64,000 bases of DNA, from NCBI GenBank assembly GCA_028023455.1, contig JAQFVV010000030.1:9324876-9388875 (forward strand), in the 5' to 3' direction. The stretch is from Epiperipatus broadwayi (taxonomy: Eukaryota; Onychophora; Udeonychophora; Euonychophora; Peripatidae). Shown piece by piece: positions 46,236 through 57,175 of this stretch. Made by a program: the position numbers and the translations under genes. Numbering within the stretch: position 1 is the stretch's first letter; each line of letters starts with the position of its first letter. Below the pieces are notes generated by a model. That model saw nothing but the letters and a program-made list of their open reading frames with translations. It was not told the DNA's origin and did no database searches.

Positions 46236-46554
46236 AGATGAAGAAAGCTATTATTAAAAGAGAAAAATGAAAGAGGCAATCTTTAAAAACCAATTTAAAA
46301 ATTGTATAATAAATATGCAATTTTCTAATATATACATACGGAGTTTTGGGAAAATCACTTGATTTCTGCTTTTTTTTGGTCTGTGTTACTTCAGTTAACA
46401 ATGAATACAATGTATTTAAAAATACTTCTCTTTAATTACTATATATTATTATTGTCTACTATTATTATAATTTTTAATTATATATATATATATAATTATA
46501 ATTGAAATAATATTTTTAAACGGTTTATAAACAATTCATACAATCTTTAAATCC

Positions 46555-46595
46555 GCAGAAGTACTTTCGGTTACTTTCAAACCTGCCTCAACTGC
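46555..46595 (-). ncRNA. Hammerhead-like PLE tail motif
   Basis: Inverse of the motif at 46,864-46,902; stem II GGTTTGAAAGTAACC and GAAAGTACTTC are identical, core region TTGAGGC. Confidence 0.45.
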
Positions 46596-46640
46596 TATTA
46601 AATTCAAAAACTAAAAGCGAGAACGTCATCTCATTCAAAT

Positions 46641-46700
46641 CTCGTATTTTAATGTTAGAAGCTTGTCGATATCGACAAGCTTCTAACATTAAAATACGAG
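46641..46700. repeat. Perfect 60-bp palindrome without loop
   Basis: CTCGTATTTTAATGTTAGAA and GCTTGTCGAT are followed directly by their exact reverse complement, centred between 46,670 and 46,671 on the hexamer GATATC. No spacer and no mismatch seen. Confidence 0.95.
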
Positions 46701-46758
46701 GATTCGTGGAATTTGAATTGATGACATTTGCTTCCGCTTAGTTTTGAATTAATTGTAC

Positions 46759-46794
46759 TGTTAGAAGCTTGTCGACATCGACAAGCTTCTAACA
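46759..46794. repeat. 36-bp near-palindrome, second unit
   Basis: TGTTAGAAGCTTGTCGA, two bases, then the exact inverse. Same core as the palindrome 100 bases upstream, with GACATC in place of GATATC at the centre. Confidence 0.93.
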
Positions 46795-46863
46795 TTCAAA
46801 TACAGATTCGTGAATTTGAATTGATGACGTTTGCTTCCGCTTTTAGTTTTTGAATTTAATAGC

Positions 46864-46902
46864 GGTTGAGGCAGGTTTGAAAGTAACCGAAAGTACTTCT
46901 GC
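46864..46902 (+). ncRNA. Hammerhead-like PLE tail motif
   Basis: GCGG, core TTGAGGC, extra A, stem II GGTT/AACC around TGAAAGT, then GAAAG-TA-CTT and CTGCGG. Stem I GCGG/CUGC (one G-U) differs in sequence from UAG/CUA at 24.5 kb and UUAG/CUAA at 22.4 kb, i.e. it co-varies. Core position 9 is C instead of A. Confidence 0.45.
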
Positions 46903-46995
46903 GGATTTAAAGATTGTATGAATTGTTTATAAACCGTTTAAAAATATTATTTCAATTATAATTACAATATTATTTTTAATTAACGGATATTTTTA

Positions 46996-48375
46996 TTTAT
47001 TTTATATATATATAAGTTAAACAAAATAATAGGAATATATTAACATCTTCATTAATATAATATAGACCCACAATATTTATGCAAGTGTAATTTTTAATAT
47101 TGATTTGATGAATGTAATAGGAAGATTACACCTTTCCTATATCTTCTCTTATTTTATGTAAATATTGGTCAGTATCTGGGTGTTATTCTTGAAGAATAAA
47201 GAGATATTCTCTAGCAATAAATATTTTTGAAAAACATTAGAAGCAATTTTTCTCCACCAGAATCTTTCTGACATAGTACCACATGGAATAGAAGTAATTG
47301 CTTAATGTAAATTATGGTTCAATTCTATCTAATGTTAATGAATATGGATTTGTTATTACTGATATCTTTTCTTTTTCTATATAATCTAAGAGTTCCTCAC
47401 TGACTTGAAGGTGCAAATTAATATACAAATATAAATTTCTGTTGTTGAAGTACTGGTCTTTGTACTCTATATGTATCATATAAATAATTTCTCTTTTTTT
47501 TTACATAATGTTTTGTATTATAATTTGAACCACTTAATTATCGTATTCTCTTGGCTCATTAATTAATCAGTATGTACATATTACAGCCTTATAATACTTG
47601 AAAATCTTGAGGTTTATTGTTTATGCCATAGAATAGTGATTAAGAACATAATAGTAATGTTACTAATCTTTCATCTCATCAATTACTTGATTTAAATATT
47701 ATTGAAGTCTATGTATAATATTATTTAATGAATAAAAAGATATCTTCCATTGATTTTTCAAAGGACTTGAAGCTTTCTTTCATAAGAAAGGACTTAAAAA
47801 ATCTTTTTTTATTGTTCAATAATGTAGTCTCAATGTCAATATGTTATTATAATTTATCTAATTTTTGTATATTTAGACTATTTAGAGATGCCTTAGAGAT
47901 TTTATATTAATAAAATCATAAAAAAAAATCAAAATAAGAGTTTCTTTATACATATAATCTATATATTGTGCTTAAAATGCACGTATGTAAAGCTATATTA
48001 GGAATAAATAATTGTTTAGTGCTTTTGAAAATTTTGTGCTGCTATATTCCTAGCCTTTACTTACTTAGTTATTGATTTATAAGAATACTTGATATAGCTT
48101 CTCCTGCCAGTGCCTCAACATGCTTGTAATTTTGTTAATATGCAAATAGTCTAGACAGTGCATTTTTTGAAATGGAGAAGCAATTGAATTTAAATCCAAT
48201 TGATCAATTCTTACTATATCAAGCAGTTTCATTCTCATTTTTCATTTGTTATTAGTTTTATTTTGATTGGATAAAAGTGCAGTCTTTAACTTGTTCTATT
48301 TTAATTTGAAGTTTCATGTGTTATGCACACAGGTTAATAATGCCCAACATTTCTAGTAGTAATATTTTCCTCTCT
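46996..48375. other. A+T-rich DNA without recognised gene
   Basis: The 60-residue frame at 47,728-47,910 lacks any known motif. Nothing else supported. Confidence 0.5.
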
Positions 48376-48895
48376 TCATCAGGTGTAGCTGGCCAGTGAC
48401 AGTACCAGCATAGAAATCAAACCTGGACTCTTAGATTCTTAAGTATTAAATTTTAATGTAACATTCTAACCAATAGGGCCATTAGTTGGTTAGAGTATTA
48501 CCTAGAAATTCATAATTCAAGAATCTAAGAGTCCACATTAACTTCATGCAAGTACTGTCATTAATCAGGCCAGAAACATCTGAAGAAGAATAACACCACT
48601 GAAAAAGTTGTGCATAGACTAACCTATGTGCTATTTTTTACAGAGGCCAAACTCTCTCCATACAATAGCACACAAACCTTCCTGCATTTATTTATTACTC
48701 TGGCTTGCATGAGTGACACTACTGTATAAAGAGTTGTACCTCTGTGAAAAACAGCTTGTGTATGCATGAAGAATGGTGACTATGGGTTATGACTAACAAT
48801 TGAATGTAATTGAAAAATTTAAATAAAGTTAAATTTTTCTAAAGAATTCAATATTTAATATTAAATGATGGAAATAGTTCAATATATAAATATAC
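48376..48895. repeat. Composite repeat: family D copy 2 with embedded foldback and family C arm
   Basis: 48,376-48,455 and 48,505-48,590 are inverted (TGGACTCTTAGATTCTT mirrored by AAGAATCTAAGAGTCCA, with GGCCAGTGACAGTACC mirrored further out). 48,648-48,800 matches the right part of family C (TTACTCTGGCTTGCATGAGT, ACACTACTGTAT, AGCTTGTGTATGCATGAAGA). 48,795-48,895 matches family D copy 1 at 28,550-28,650. Families C and D may be parts of one longer element. Confidence 0.6.
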
Positions 48896-49339
48896 TGTAA
48901 TGGTCATATCTGTACATTTGCACAACAAAATCCAGAGTTTTAGTAAATCATCCCAAGGCTGATTGAAATGAGATTGTTGAAACCCCAAATCCAATCTCAC
49001 CTCAGTTACTTTACTAACACTCAAAGATTTACTACCTTATGGATGACATATATGAGGCTATACCAGTATTTTCTTAACTCACATGCTGGCAGTAGCACAT
49101 CAGTAAAACATGAAACTATGGGAAATTAACATATTTCAAAGTATAGCCATATAGGTGTAGCATGACCAATATTACTAAATATAGATTGTGATTCACAATA
49201 ACTAAATAATAATAGTTAACTAATTAATAATGAGCAAAATGGATATACTAAGCAGAATTTAAAATTTAAATAAAATTAATAAAAGCCAAAATATAAATGA
49301 TAAAATTAATAAAAAAAAAAAAAATTTTACAACATGATT
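48896..49339. other. A+T-rich spacer, nothing recognised
   Basis: Poly(A)-rich patch at 49,311-49,324; no gene. Confidence 0.5.
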
Positions 49340-49462
49340 ATATGGATTGTCTCACTCACAGGTTAAGATTTTAGGGATTACAATTTATTAATATTTAATC
49401 TTTTAGTTCACACACAGGTAATGACTCTAGGGATAGAAGCAGTTTTGGTTTACATATACATA

Positions 49463-49530
<68 letters not shown>

Positions 49531-49690
49531 TGTTTCAAATCACTCGCAGGTGATGTTGATTTAGAAGTTACAAATTGTTTAATTTAAATTTGCTTGTTCT
49601 ATATATATATATCACTCACAGGTGATGAAGATTTACAATTTACTAAGTTAAATTTTCATGAGACTTATTATTACATTACAAATTGATTTA
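49340..49690 (+). repeat. Diverged tandem repeat around a (TA)n core
   Basis: About four units share a CACTCACAGGTnATGA-like start and an ATTTACAATTTATTAA-like continuation (near 49,354, 49,415, 49,540 and 49,610). A TA run of about 65 bases (49,463-49,529) separates units 2 and 3. Confidence 0.6.
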
Positions 49691-51538
49691 ATTTGCTCAT
49701 TATAATCTATGCCTAGTTTATGCTATATATTTGGATTTAGATTTGCTTTAGGCAGCTAGCAGAAGTGATTATCATTATTTATAAAGAATATTTTATTAAA
49801 CGCTTATTATTTAACATATTCTCTATATAGCTTTATGCCTACAAAATTAGATTCTGTTTCAGATCAATGCTGAAATATAAATTATTATGGTGAGATAAAC
49901 TGATGATAGGCAGTCAGATTTTAGATACTAAGGTGCTTACAAAGTATACAATCTGAGTCTGTGCATCTCAAATGTGTGCTTGTTCTCAGGATTCACACTG
50001 AGTACTGGTTCCCTTCTACTATACCCATTGCTGTGAAAAAGATCTTTTAGTCTGGGTGATCAAACAACTAATTATAATATTGTGGACCCTCATGCTCCAG
50101 TATTAAATATGAAGAATGGGATGCCCCTTAAAACCTATGCCCATCTGAAGAAGATATAGGTACCCAAACTAAGAGTAATGGGGTGGCCCTTAAAACCTAC
50201 ATCCATTGGAAGCATATAATATACAGCAACAAGTATATATGCTAATGTGTTTTCTAAGGACACATTCGCCCCACTAACTACATCATTATATAATAAAATT
50301 ATGATGCAAAACAAGAGTTTTCTTCCATGAAACTACCGCAAATCAGTTCAGTTCATAATCTAGCATCTATAACTATGCTACTAAGGAAAGCTTATGAATC
50401 TAATTTTCTACACCATCTATATAGGCATTTATATAACTCTAGGGAGGATTACAGCATATTTTGGATAATTACAATATTAAATTCTAGCTTTATGCCATAT
50501 TTCATCACTTCAGCTAAATATTAAATAAATATTTCATTTAAAGCAAACCTATTTTAAAGCATTTATAAGCTTTTATTATATATCTCAAATAAGATTTATT
50601 TTATCCATTTCAGAAGGGAGTTTTGTTTGTGCATTAATAAACGTGAAATTACTTACTTGTGAGAATATCTAATAACTTCTCACTAATCATTTACTATGAG
50701 TAAAACTCCATTCTGAACAAACATAGCATAAACAAATACATAATTGAAAAGAAAATAATATTGGCATAGATTTAACTAAAAGAAACGTAAATTTAGAGAA
50801 ATAAGATTTCACGTAAGTGAAATCTGAAATTTGGCTTTATTTGCTTAGTTTAAAAGGGGAATGGAATAAAATAGCCTAAAATAGATTAATTTGGTCTAAT
50901 ATAAATTTAATTTATTTATGAGGATTATCAATAAAAGCAAATACTATTAGGCTAAAATATGTAAAATAAGTTGGAAACACATTTAAGATCAGTTAAAATA
51001 AATCAGTTAGAATCAGGCAAGGTTTATAATTTAAATAAAAGAAAATAAAAGTTACATTTTTACTTTACGAATTGAAATTCAGAAATTGAGAATATATTGA
51101 ATTATTCTGGGCATTGAGAATAAATTTATCTAACTGTAGGAGTTATAAAGTATAATTTAAAAGTTAATTTTAGATTGATGGAAATCTGTTACCACTATAA
51201 CTTTTCTGCTGTAGCAAGGGGACTTGATCTTGAGTGCTTTCTTTAGGTGGCACCGGCTTTTGGTTCATCTTTCTTCACATCGTGTAGACCATCTTTCCAG
51301 GCTTGAAAGCAAGGAATTGCCCTTTTACCCCATCATCATCATCATTCATAATTTTACAAAATACTTAAAAAAGAAGTGACTAGTAATGAACTGAGTGTCC
51401 TAAAAATGGCTGCAGTAAGATTATATACTAGCTCACCCCCCTTTCCCCTTTCTTAGTAGTTTCAGATCTGTTTTTCTAATTAATTCACTATATTCTTGGA
51501 AATCTGGGATTCCTGCTGTTATCAATTTTCTTTTACAG
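49691..51538. other. A+T-rich DNA without recognised gene
   Basis: Two short similar blocks (GGGATGCCCCTTAAAACCTA near 50,118 and GGGTGGCCCTTAAAACCTAC near 50,179) form a diverged 60-base duplication. No protein domain found. Confidence 0.5.
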
Positions 51539-51670
51539 GTGGGTTTCCTGATTTTATTCATAGTTGGTTTTAAAATCTATTTTTATTCTTAAAATTTTAA
51601 GTAGGTGGGTTTCCTGATTTTATTCATAGTTGGTTTTAAAATCTATTTTTATTCTTAAAATTTTAAGTAG
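51539..51670 (+). repeat. 66-bp perfect tandem duplication
   Basis: The unit starting GTGGGTTTCCTGATTTTATT and ending AAAATTTTAAGTAG is present twice, from 51,539 and from 51,605. Confidence 0.95.
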
Positions 51671-52080
51671 GTCAGAATACAGTGAGAATGATTAATTTTA
51701 CTAAATGACCTTTTTTGGAAACCAAATCTAAAGCTTTGAAAACATTTTATTATATATGTAATGCATTTATATAATTTAATGCTATATGCAGAAATATTAT
51801 AATTTCAAATATTAATTTTAGAATAATATTTTGAATAAAGAAATTTTCTAATGTTTTAATCTTATAACATTATTTCTTTCCTGCATAAATATAGTTTCTG
51901 GTTATACACATACATAGCATAAATAGTCAAAATAAGAGTCATAGATCATGTGACCCTATCTCTTAAGCTTGTAAGTTATAAAAACAATGAGGATTGCTAA
52001 TTCCTCTACAAGCTTTATGATAAATGCTTAGCCAGAGCCAGCACTTAAAATAACTCTGTCAAGAACCCCTCCCCAAACCC
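51671..52080. other. A+T-rich spacer, nothing recognised
   Basis: No supported feature. Confidence 0.45.
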
Positions 52081-52115
52081 CTGACGATGGTTTCGTGCTT
52101 TGGCACTCTATGCGT
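52081..52115 (-). ncRNA. Hammerhead 3'-half-like motif
   Basis: Minus strand: GTGC-CAAA-GCAC (perfect stem II hairpin), GAAAC, CATC, GTC. This is the exact 3' part of a minimal type I hammerhead: stem II, G12AAA, a two-pair stem III (AC/GU) with a four-base loop and a GUC cleavage triplet. The upstream CUGANGA strand is not recognisable (CGCATAGA in its place), so it is at best a broken ribozyme. The isolated motif could be chance. Confidence 0.35.
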
Positions 52116-52464
52116 ATCTACTGATTTCTTATATATATGCATATGCTTTCTTAACTGTATGCTAAAATATATGCACACATACATAACCAGTGTAATTAGA
52201 TTTAAAATTATGATAATACACGAGGATTTGGGTATAGGTATACATAAATAAATACTACTATAGTATATAGTAGGTGAAACAGAAGAATAGACAGATCTGA
52301 CTGATTTATTACTATCACACAAATCTTTAGGAAAACACAATATATATATATTGTACTATTCATGGTTTTATTTAATGCTCACAGTTGATTTAAGCCTTCT
52401 TTTATGCACTAGAAAGTGCATTAATCAAGCTATAATATATATATATTGTAACCGGACCGCCAGT

Positions 52465-52575
52465 CCTCATATAAATATTTATATGAGGAACAGCATTTCT
52501 GTTTCATTACCCCTCACCAATTTTTGGGATGAAATCGCCTGGAAGTACGATTTCATTCCATATACTATACACATT
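52465..52575 (+). repeat. Internal inverted repeat, left arm
   Basis: Contains ATATGAGGAACAGCATTTCT, CATTACCCCTCACCAATTTT and GGAAGTACGATTTCATTCC, all found inverted at 55,437-55,545. Directly adjacent to the left terminal repeat; the corresponding right arm is not adjacent to the right terminus. Confidence 0.9.
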
Positions 52576-53098
52576 ATTTCTCAGTACTGGTTTTAGATAT
52601 GCTGATGAATGGGTAAGATGAGCTGGAAAAGTGAATACATGAACCATAGCCTCCAATGCCAGGATAAGTAGACGGCCAAGCACAAACCACCAGCACACAC
52701 CACCTCATGACGTCACGAGAAAATATCTCATTTTTAAGCACTACCTCTCCTGTACCTAGAAGTATCATCCAACCAAGAATAGGAGCCAGAGAAAAAAAAT
52801 CAATTTGGCTTTCAGCCAACCCTGCTCAGCTCCGGTGAGTCTTAGGGGCTATCATTTGGCCTATCCATGAGACCAAGGCCTATCCATGAGACCTATATAT
52901 ACGCACTGCTGGACTACTCTTGGAGCACAACATCCAGGTCTGGATAGTGCCGAGCATATACTTCGGAGCATCATAACACAATGCATCCAAGCAGCTCTGC
53001 TCAATCATCCACCATCCCAACATGAAAAACACAAGTTCATGCATCACTACACCACACTCACAAACTTTTCCCATCAGCTATCTCTATTTTATTCTGAA

Positions 53099-54085
53099 TT
53101 ATAACTGCAACCTGGTTTGGGGAGACTGAGGATCATGATCAGTTCTCCTATAGTCCTCTTTTATATTATGAGGTGACATACTTCTGGATCGTCTCTTTGT
53201 TGAAAATTTATCATGTTTAACATTACTGTGGTGTCTTGCTTCTTCACTTCTGTATTTTCTTTGGAGATCCTTGTTACTGTTTGATCTTCTAATTATACGC
53301 GTCCGATATGGACCATGAACACCATCTGTGAATTTTCTCCTGTTCCTCTTCCATGGTGGTATTTCATTTTTACATAAAAGTTTATTTTTAAATGGTTCTT
53401 CTGCCATAATAATTATTTTTTTAGTATTTATAAAAGTTTCTTGTTGCTTAATTTTTTTCACACTTATAAATCTTGAGTTTTCAGATTCCCTTTTGGTGTC
53501 TTTTCCTGCGTAAGAAACTATATTTTTAATAACTGTCTTTATATTTTTTTTTTCTGTACTCAATTTTTGATTTGAGTTTATTAAGCTTTTGTTTATAATT
53601 TTTATATATGGCTGAGGGCTAACACACTTTTCTTTCCATTTTATGGTTCCTTTCTCTATCTCCTTTACTATTTCATAGCATATATCAGACAATTTTTCTG
53701 AAACATTTTCTTCTATATTGGACAGTTCCCTTGTTATATTTTGATTATGTTCATTTTCATGTTTTTCATCTTCTTGAAGATCAGAAGATTTTAATTTTGC
53801 TTTATTAGATTCATTTTCATCCATTTGAAACTCTTTTACTGTATTTGATACAATTTCATTCTCAGCTTCTGTATATACTGTTTCTTTATTTTCAATTTTA
53901 GAGGTATATTCCATAATCAGAAGTTTTCCTGAAGGTAGACTGACAATTTCAAGATCACTCTTTGTAATTTCAATTTCTTCCTTTTTAACAATCTCAAATT
54001 TTGCTTCATCAGTAATAGGATATTCAATTTGTGATTCCTTTAAAATATCTTTGGTTGGGGATTCCAAAGTTTCCTCCTCATCCAA
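53099..54085 (-). CDS. Disordered charged protein with basic C-terminus, function unknown
   Basis: A 328-codon frame ending at 53,099. It opens at a TTG codon (54,085), not ATG, overlapping by 8 bases the end of the upstream coiled-coil frame, so it may be reached by frameshift or belong to a damaged single gene. The N-terminal two-thirds is rich in E, K, N and S (EIVKKEEIEI, SNIEENVSEKLSDICYEIV). The last 110 residues are strongly basic (PPWKRNRRKF, RTRIIRRSNSN, STKRRSRSMSP), suggesting nucleic-acid binding. No zinc finger, protease or polymerase motif is visible. It could be a gag-like or accessory protein of the surrounding element. Not recognised as any named family. Confidence 0.5.
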   Translation of the reverse strand: MDEEETLESPTKDILKESQIEYPITDEAKFEIVKKEEIEITKSDLEIVSLPSGKLLIMEYTSKIENKETVYTEAENEIVSNTVKEFQMDENESNKAKLKSSDLQEDEKHENEHNQNITRELSNIEENVSEKLSDICYEIVKEIEKGTIKWKEKCVSPQPYIKIINKSLINSNQKLSTEKKNIKTVIKNIVSYAGKDTKRESENSRFISVKKIKQQETFINTKKIIIMAEEPFKNKLLCKNEIPPWKRNRRKFTDGVHGPYRTRIIRRSNSNKDLQRKYRSEEARHHSNVKHDKFSTKRRSRSMSPHNIKEDYRRTDHDPQSPQTRLQL

Positions 54086-54749
54086 TTTTAGACTGAATTA
54101 TTTCCTTTATCAACTGGTTGAACTTTTCATTCTGATTTTCCATTGCTTCCATAAATTGTTTTCCTATTCTTTGGTTTGCTTCTTCTCTTTGCTTATCTCT
54201 TTTTTGGTTATCTTCTTCTCTCTGTTTGATTCTTTTCTGGTTATCTTCTTCTCTCTGTTTATCTCTTTTTTGGTTATCTTCTTCTCTTTGTTTGTCTCTT
54301 TTCTGGTTATCTTCTTCTCTTTGTTTGTCTTTTTTTATCTTCTTCTCTCTGTTTGATATCTTCTTCTCTTTGCTTATCTCTTTTTTTGTTATCTTCTCTC
54401 TGTTTATCTCTTTTTTGGTTATCTTCTCTCTGTTTGATATCTTCTTCTCTTTGCTTATCTCTTTTTTTATCTTCTTCTCTCTGTTTGATATCTTCTTCTC
54501 TTTGTTTGTCTCTTTTTTTATCTTCTTCTCTCTGTTTGATATCTTCTTCTCTTTGTTTGTCTCTTTTTTTTATCTTTTTCTCTCTGTTTAATATCTTCTC
54601 TTTGTTTGTCTCTTTTTTTTATCTTCTTCTTTCTGTTTAATATCTTCTTCTCTTTGTTTATCCTCTTTTTCTATTCGTTCTTTCACCATATCTAATAGCT
54701 GCCTTAACATGGCCATCTTTTCTGTTTCCTGAGTTTCTATGTTCACCAT
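54078..54749 (-). pseudogene. Coiled-coil repeat protein (K-Q-R-E-E-D repeats), frame-broken
   Basis: Minus strand, starting ATG at 54,749: MVNIETQETEKMAMLRQLLD and MVKERIEKE, then many tandem units of the type KQREEDIKQREEDKKRD or NQKRDKQREED, then GKQFMEAMENQNEKFNQLIK, ending at TGA 54,078-54,080. The repeat is strongly alpha-helical and charged, typical of an oligomerising coiled coil. Length changes in A/T runs (for example near 54,620) shift the frame at several units, so it is not one open frame now. N-terminal coiled coils are common in retroelement gag-like proteins; this is analogy only. Confidence 0.55.
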
Positions 54750-54954
54750 TTTTCCTTTGTTTTCTGACTTAGTGGGCTTCTCTCTCCATCCACACCATGA
54801 TCTAACTCCATTTTCTTTGAAATGCCTGTTTTATTCTTTATGCCATTCATTTTTGTGTTGTTTCTTTTAAATTTTTATTTTTTTGTCCTTCCTGAACAAA
54901 TTACATCACTACATCATATGCACTGTTCATATCACAGAATCGTGATCTGCTTAT

Positions 54955-55123
54955 GCCTATGAGTAGGCTAGCTAGATAAGGCCTCACAGTAAGGCGGCAA
55001 ATTAACCGGAGCCTATAGGTTGGTTAGCCAGGTAAAGCCTCACAGTTGGATGACAATGTAATAGGTGCCTATGGTTAGGCTAGCTGGATAAAGCCTCACA
55101 GTTGGACGACAAATGTAACCGGA
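54955..55123 (+). repeat. Three-unit 56-bp repeat with TIR-like motif
   Basis: Units begin at 54,955, 55,011 and 55,067 with GCCTAT and share GGCTAGCTnGATAAnGCCTC and CACAGTTGGA. Each ends near AACCGGA or its variant; unit 3 has TGTAACCGGA, matching the first ten bases of the terminal repeat at 52,447. Higher G+C than its surroundings. Confidence 0.85.
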
Positions 55124-55149
55124 ATGCCGTATATCTTCTACTAAAAACT

Positions 55150-55545
55150 AAATTTATTAAATAAGAATTAATTTGCAATTTCTAATGAAATTCATTTCTA
55201 TCCACATGATAACACATTTTCATTTTACTTATGAAAGAGCTAGAAGCAGTTCTTTTTTTTTTTTATCAATAGTTCATTTTACAAGTTCATTTATGAAAAG
55301 ATGTTTGGAAACAGTTTAATTCAACAATAGTTCATTTGGATTCATTTATGAGAAGAAGCTTGGAAATATTCTAATTCAACAATAGTTCATTTGGATTCAT
55401 TTACGAGAAGAAGCTTGGAAATAGTCAAGCATTTATAATGTGTATAGTATATGGAATGAAATCGTACTTCCAGGCGATTTCATCCCAAAAATTGGTGAGG
55501 GGTAATGAAACAGAAATGCTGTTCCTCATATAAATATTCAAAAGA
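55150..55545 (-). repeat. Internal inverted arms of the 5.2-kb element
   Basis: 55,150-55,435 is the inverse of about 56,870-57,290 (TCCACATGATAACACATTTT and repeated CAATAGTTCATTTGGATTCA units). 55,437-55,545 is the inverse of 52,465-52,575. The two mirrored segments therefore belong to different partners on opposite sides, implying at least two inversion or template-switch events. Confidence 0.85.
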
Positions 55546-55982
55546 CCCCCCCCATTCAAAAGTGTCTAGCGTGATTCAGTCTAATTGGGAACGCAATAAA
55601 GCTGTGATTTGTTAAAAAAAATCATATTTTTAATTTTGTGATTGATGGATTTGAATAAAATGTTATATCGTCTTATTTTTTTTATCTGTCTCAATAAAAA
55701 AAAAAGAAATTAATTATCCAATCATTAAAAAGAAAGAAAAAAGATACTTGAGTTAAACTGAGGCAGTATTCAAATTAGACACGTCGTGGGAAGAAAAGAA
55801 CTTCTCTCTCTCTCGTCTTACACAGAGAGCTTCAACAAAACGTGAAAATGGAAAAAGAAACCTTTACTAGAGGAATTATAATAATAATGGGGTAATTTAG
55901 CGGCTTCACTCTCTCCACACTGTGCCATGACTTTCCATAAATGAAATAACCCGCCTTCTTTTTGAGGAAACTGGACTGCAAA

Positions 55983-57175
55983 ACTGGAAGGTAATTGTTT
56001 TATAAAATATTAAAACATCTTTATCATACGTTATAAAGTGAAGTTATGAAATAACTACATAGAATTTGTTTTATAAAATATTAAAACATCTTTATCATGC
56101 GTTATAAAGTGAAGTTATGAAATAATTACGTAGAATATATTTTGTAAAATATTAAAACATGTTTATCATACATTATAAAATGAAGTTATGAAATAGTTAT
56201 ACGCAAATTTATTTATAAAATATTTGAACGTATTTACTATATGAATTAGAAATGCTTTAATTGCATATTACTTCTATCTGGGTAATGTAACAGAATTTAT
56301 GTGTATGAATATACTTTTATATTTGACTAATTTATAAATGCTCTACAAGCCAAGCAGAGTTTACGTGTATGAATATACCTTTATATTTGACTAAATTAGA
56401 AATGCTTCTAATTACTAAATGATAAATGCTCCACAAGCCAAACAGAGTTTATGTGTATGAATATACTCTTATATTTGACTAAATTATAAATGCTTCAATT
56501 ACTAAATGATAAATGCTCCACAAGCCAAACAGAGTTTATGTGTATGAAGATGCTTTTATATCTGACTGAATTATAAATGCTTCGGTTACCAAATGATAAA
56601 TGCTCCACAAACCAAGAATTGCTAAGTTTAAATGTTTACCAATCAATAATAATTCATAAAATAATGAAATGCTATATAAACCATAAGTGCTTGACTGCTT
56701 CTAAGGTTCTTATCTTAAATGAATTCAAAATGAATTATTGTATAAACCATAAATGCTTGACTGCTTCAAAATGAATTATTGTATAAACCATAAATGCTTG
56801 ACTGCTTCAAAATGAATTATTGTATAAACCATAAATGCTTGACTGCTTCTAAGATTCTTCTCATAAATGAATTCAAAATGAACTATTGTTGAATTGGAAT
56901 ATTTCCAAGCTTCTTCTCATAAAGGAATACAAAAATAAACTATTGTTGAATTAGAATGTTCCCAAGTTTCTTCTCATAAATGAATTCAAAAATGAACTAT
57001 TGATGAATTAGACTGTTTCCAAACTCCTTCTCATAAATGAATTCAAAATGAACTATTGTTGAATTAGAATATTTCCAAACTTCTTCTCATAAAGGAATTC
57101 AAAAATGAACTATTGATGAATTAGACTGTTTCCAAACTCCTTCTCATAAATGAACTTGTAAATAAACTATTGATA
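55983..57175 (+). repeat. Array of four successive minisatellites
   Basis: 55,990-56,220: about three units of 69 bases with TTATAAAATATTAAAACAT. 56,290-56,620: about five units with AAATGCTCCACAAGCCAA and GTGTATGAATATACT. 56,670-56,850: about four units of roughly 43 bases with CCATAAATGCTTGACTGCTT. 56,860-57,170: about six units of roughly 61 bases with TTTCCAAGCTTCTTCTCATA and GAACTATTG. Neighbouring units share AAATGCT and AATGAA words, so the blocks may be related. Confidence 0.85.

Larger units (their letters stand above)
46455..46995. mobile_element. PLE-tail palindrome with central perfect palindromes (family P1)
   Basis: Outer arms: 46,490-46,650 and 46,800-46,970 are inverted (CGGTTTATAAACAATTCATA, GAAGTACTTTCGGTTAC, and GCCTCAACTGCTATTAAATT on the left mirror the right). 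Between them lie two nested hairpins built on GTTAGAAGCTTGTCGA and its inverse plus CGTGGAATTTGAATTGATGA-type blocks. The outward arms carry the P1-type 3' tail but no coding sequence. It looks like a tail-only palindrome that has undergone internal duplication. Confidence 0.85.

Noticed and set aside
52059-52340. 93-residue minus-strand frame ending in PKHETIV
   Set aside because: Overlaps the hammerhead-like block; composition is low complexity and no domain is recognised.
54051-54640. Plus-strand frames rich in SLC, FFSLF and LFISF (three overlapping)
   Set aside because: Antisense of the K-Q-R-E-E-D coiled-coil repeat; the minus-strand reading gives a plausible protein and the plus strand only repetitive hydrophobic residues.
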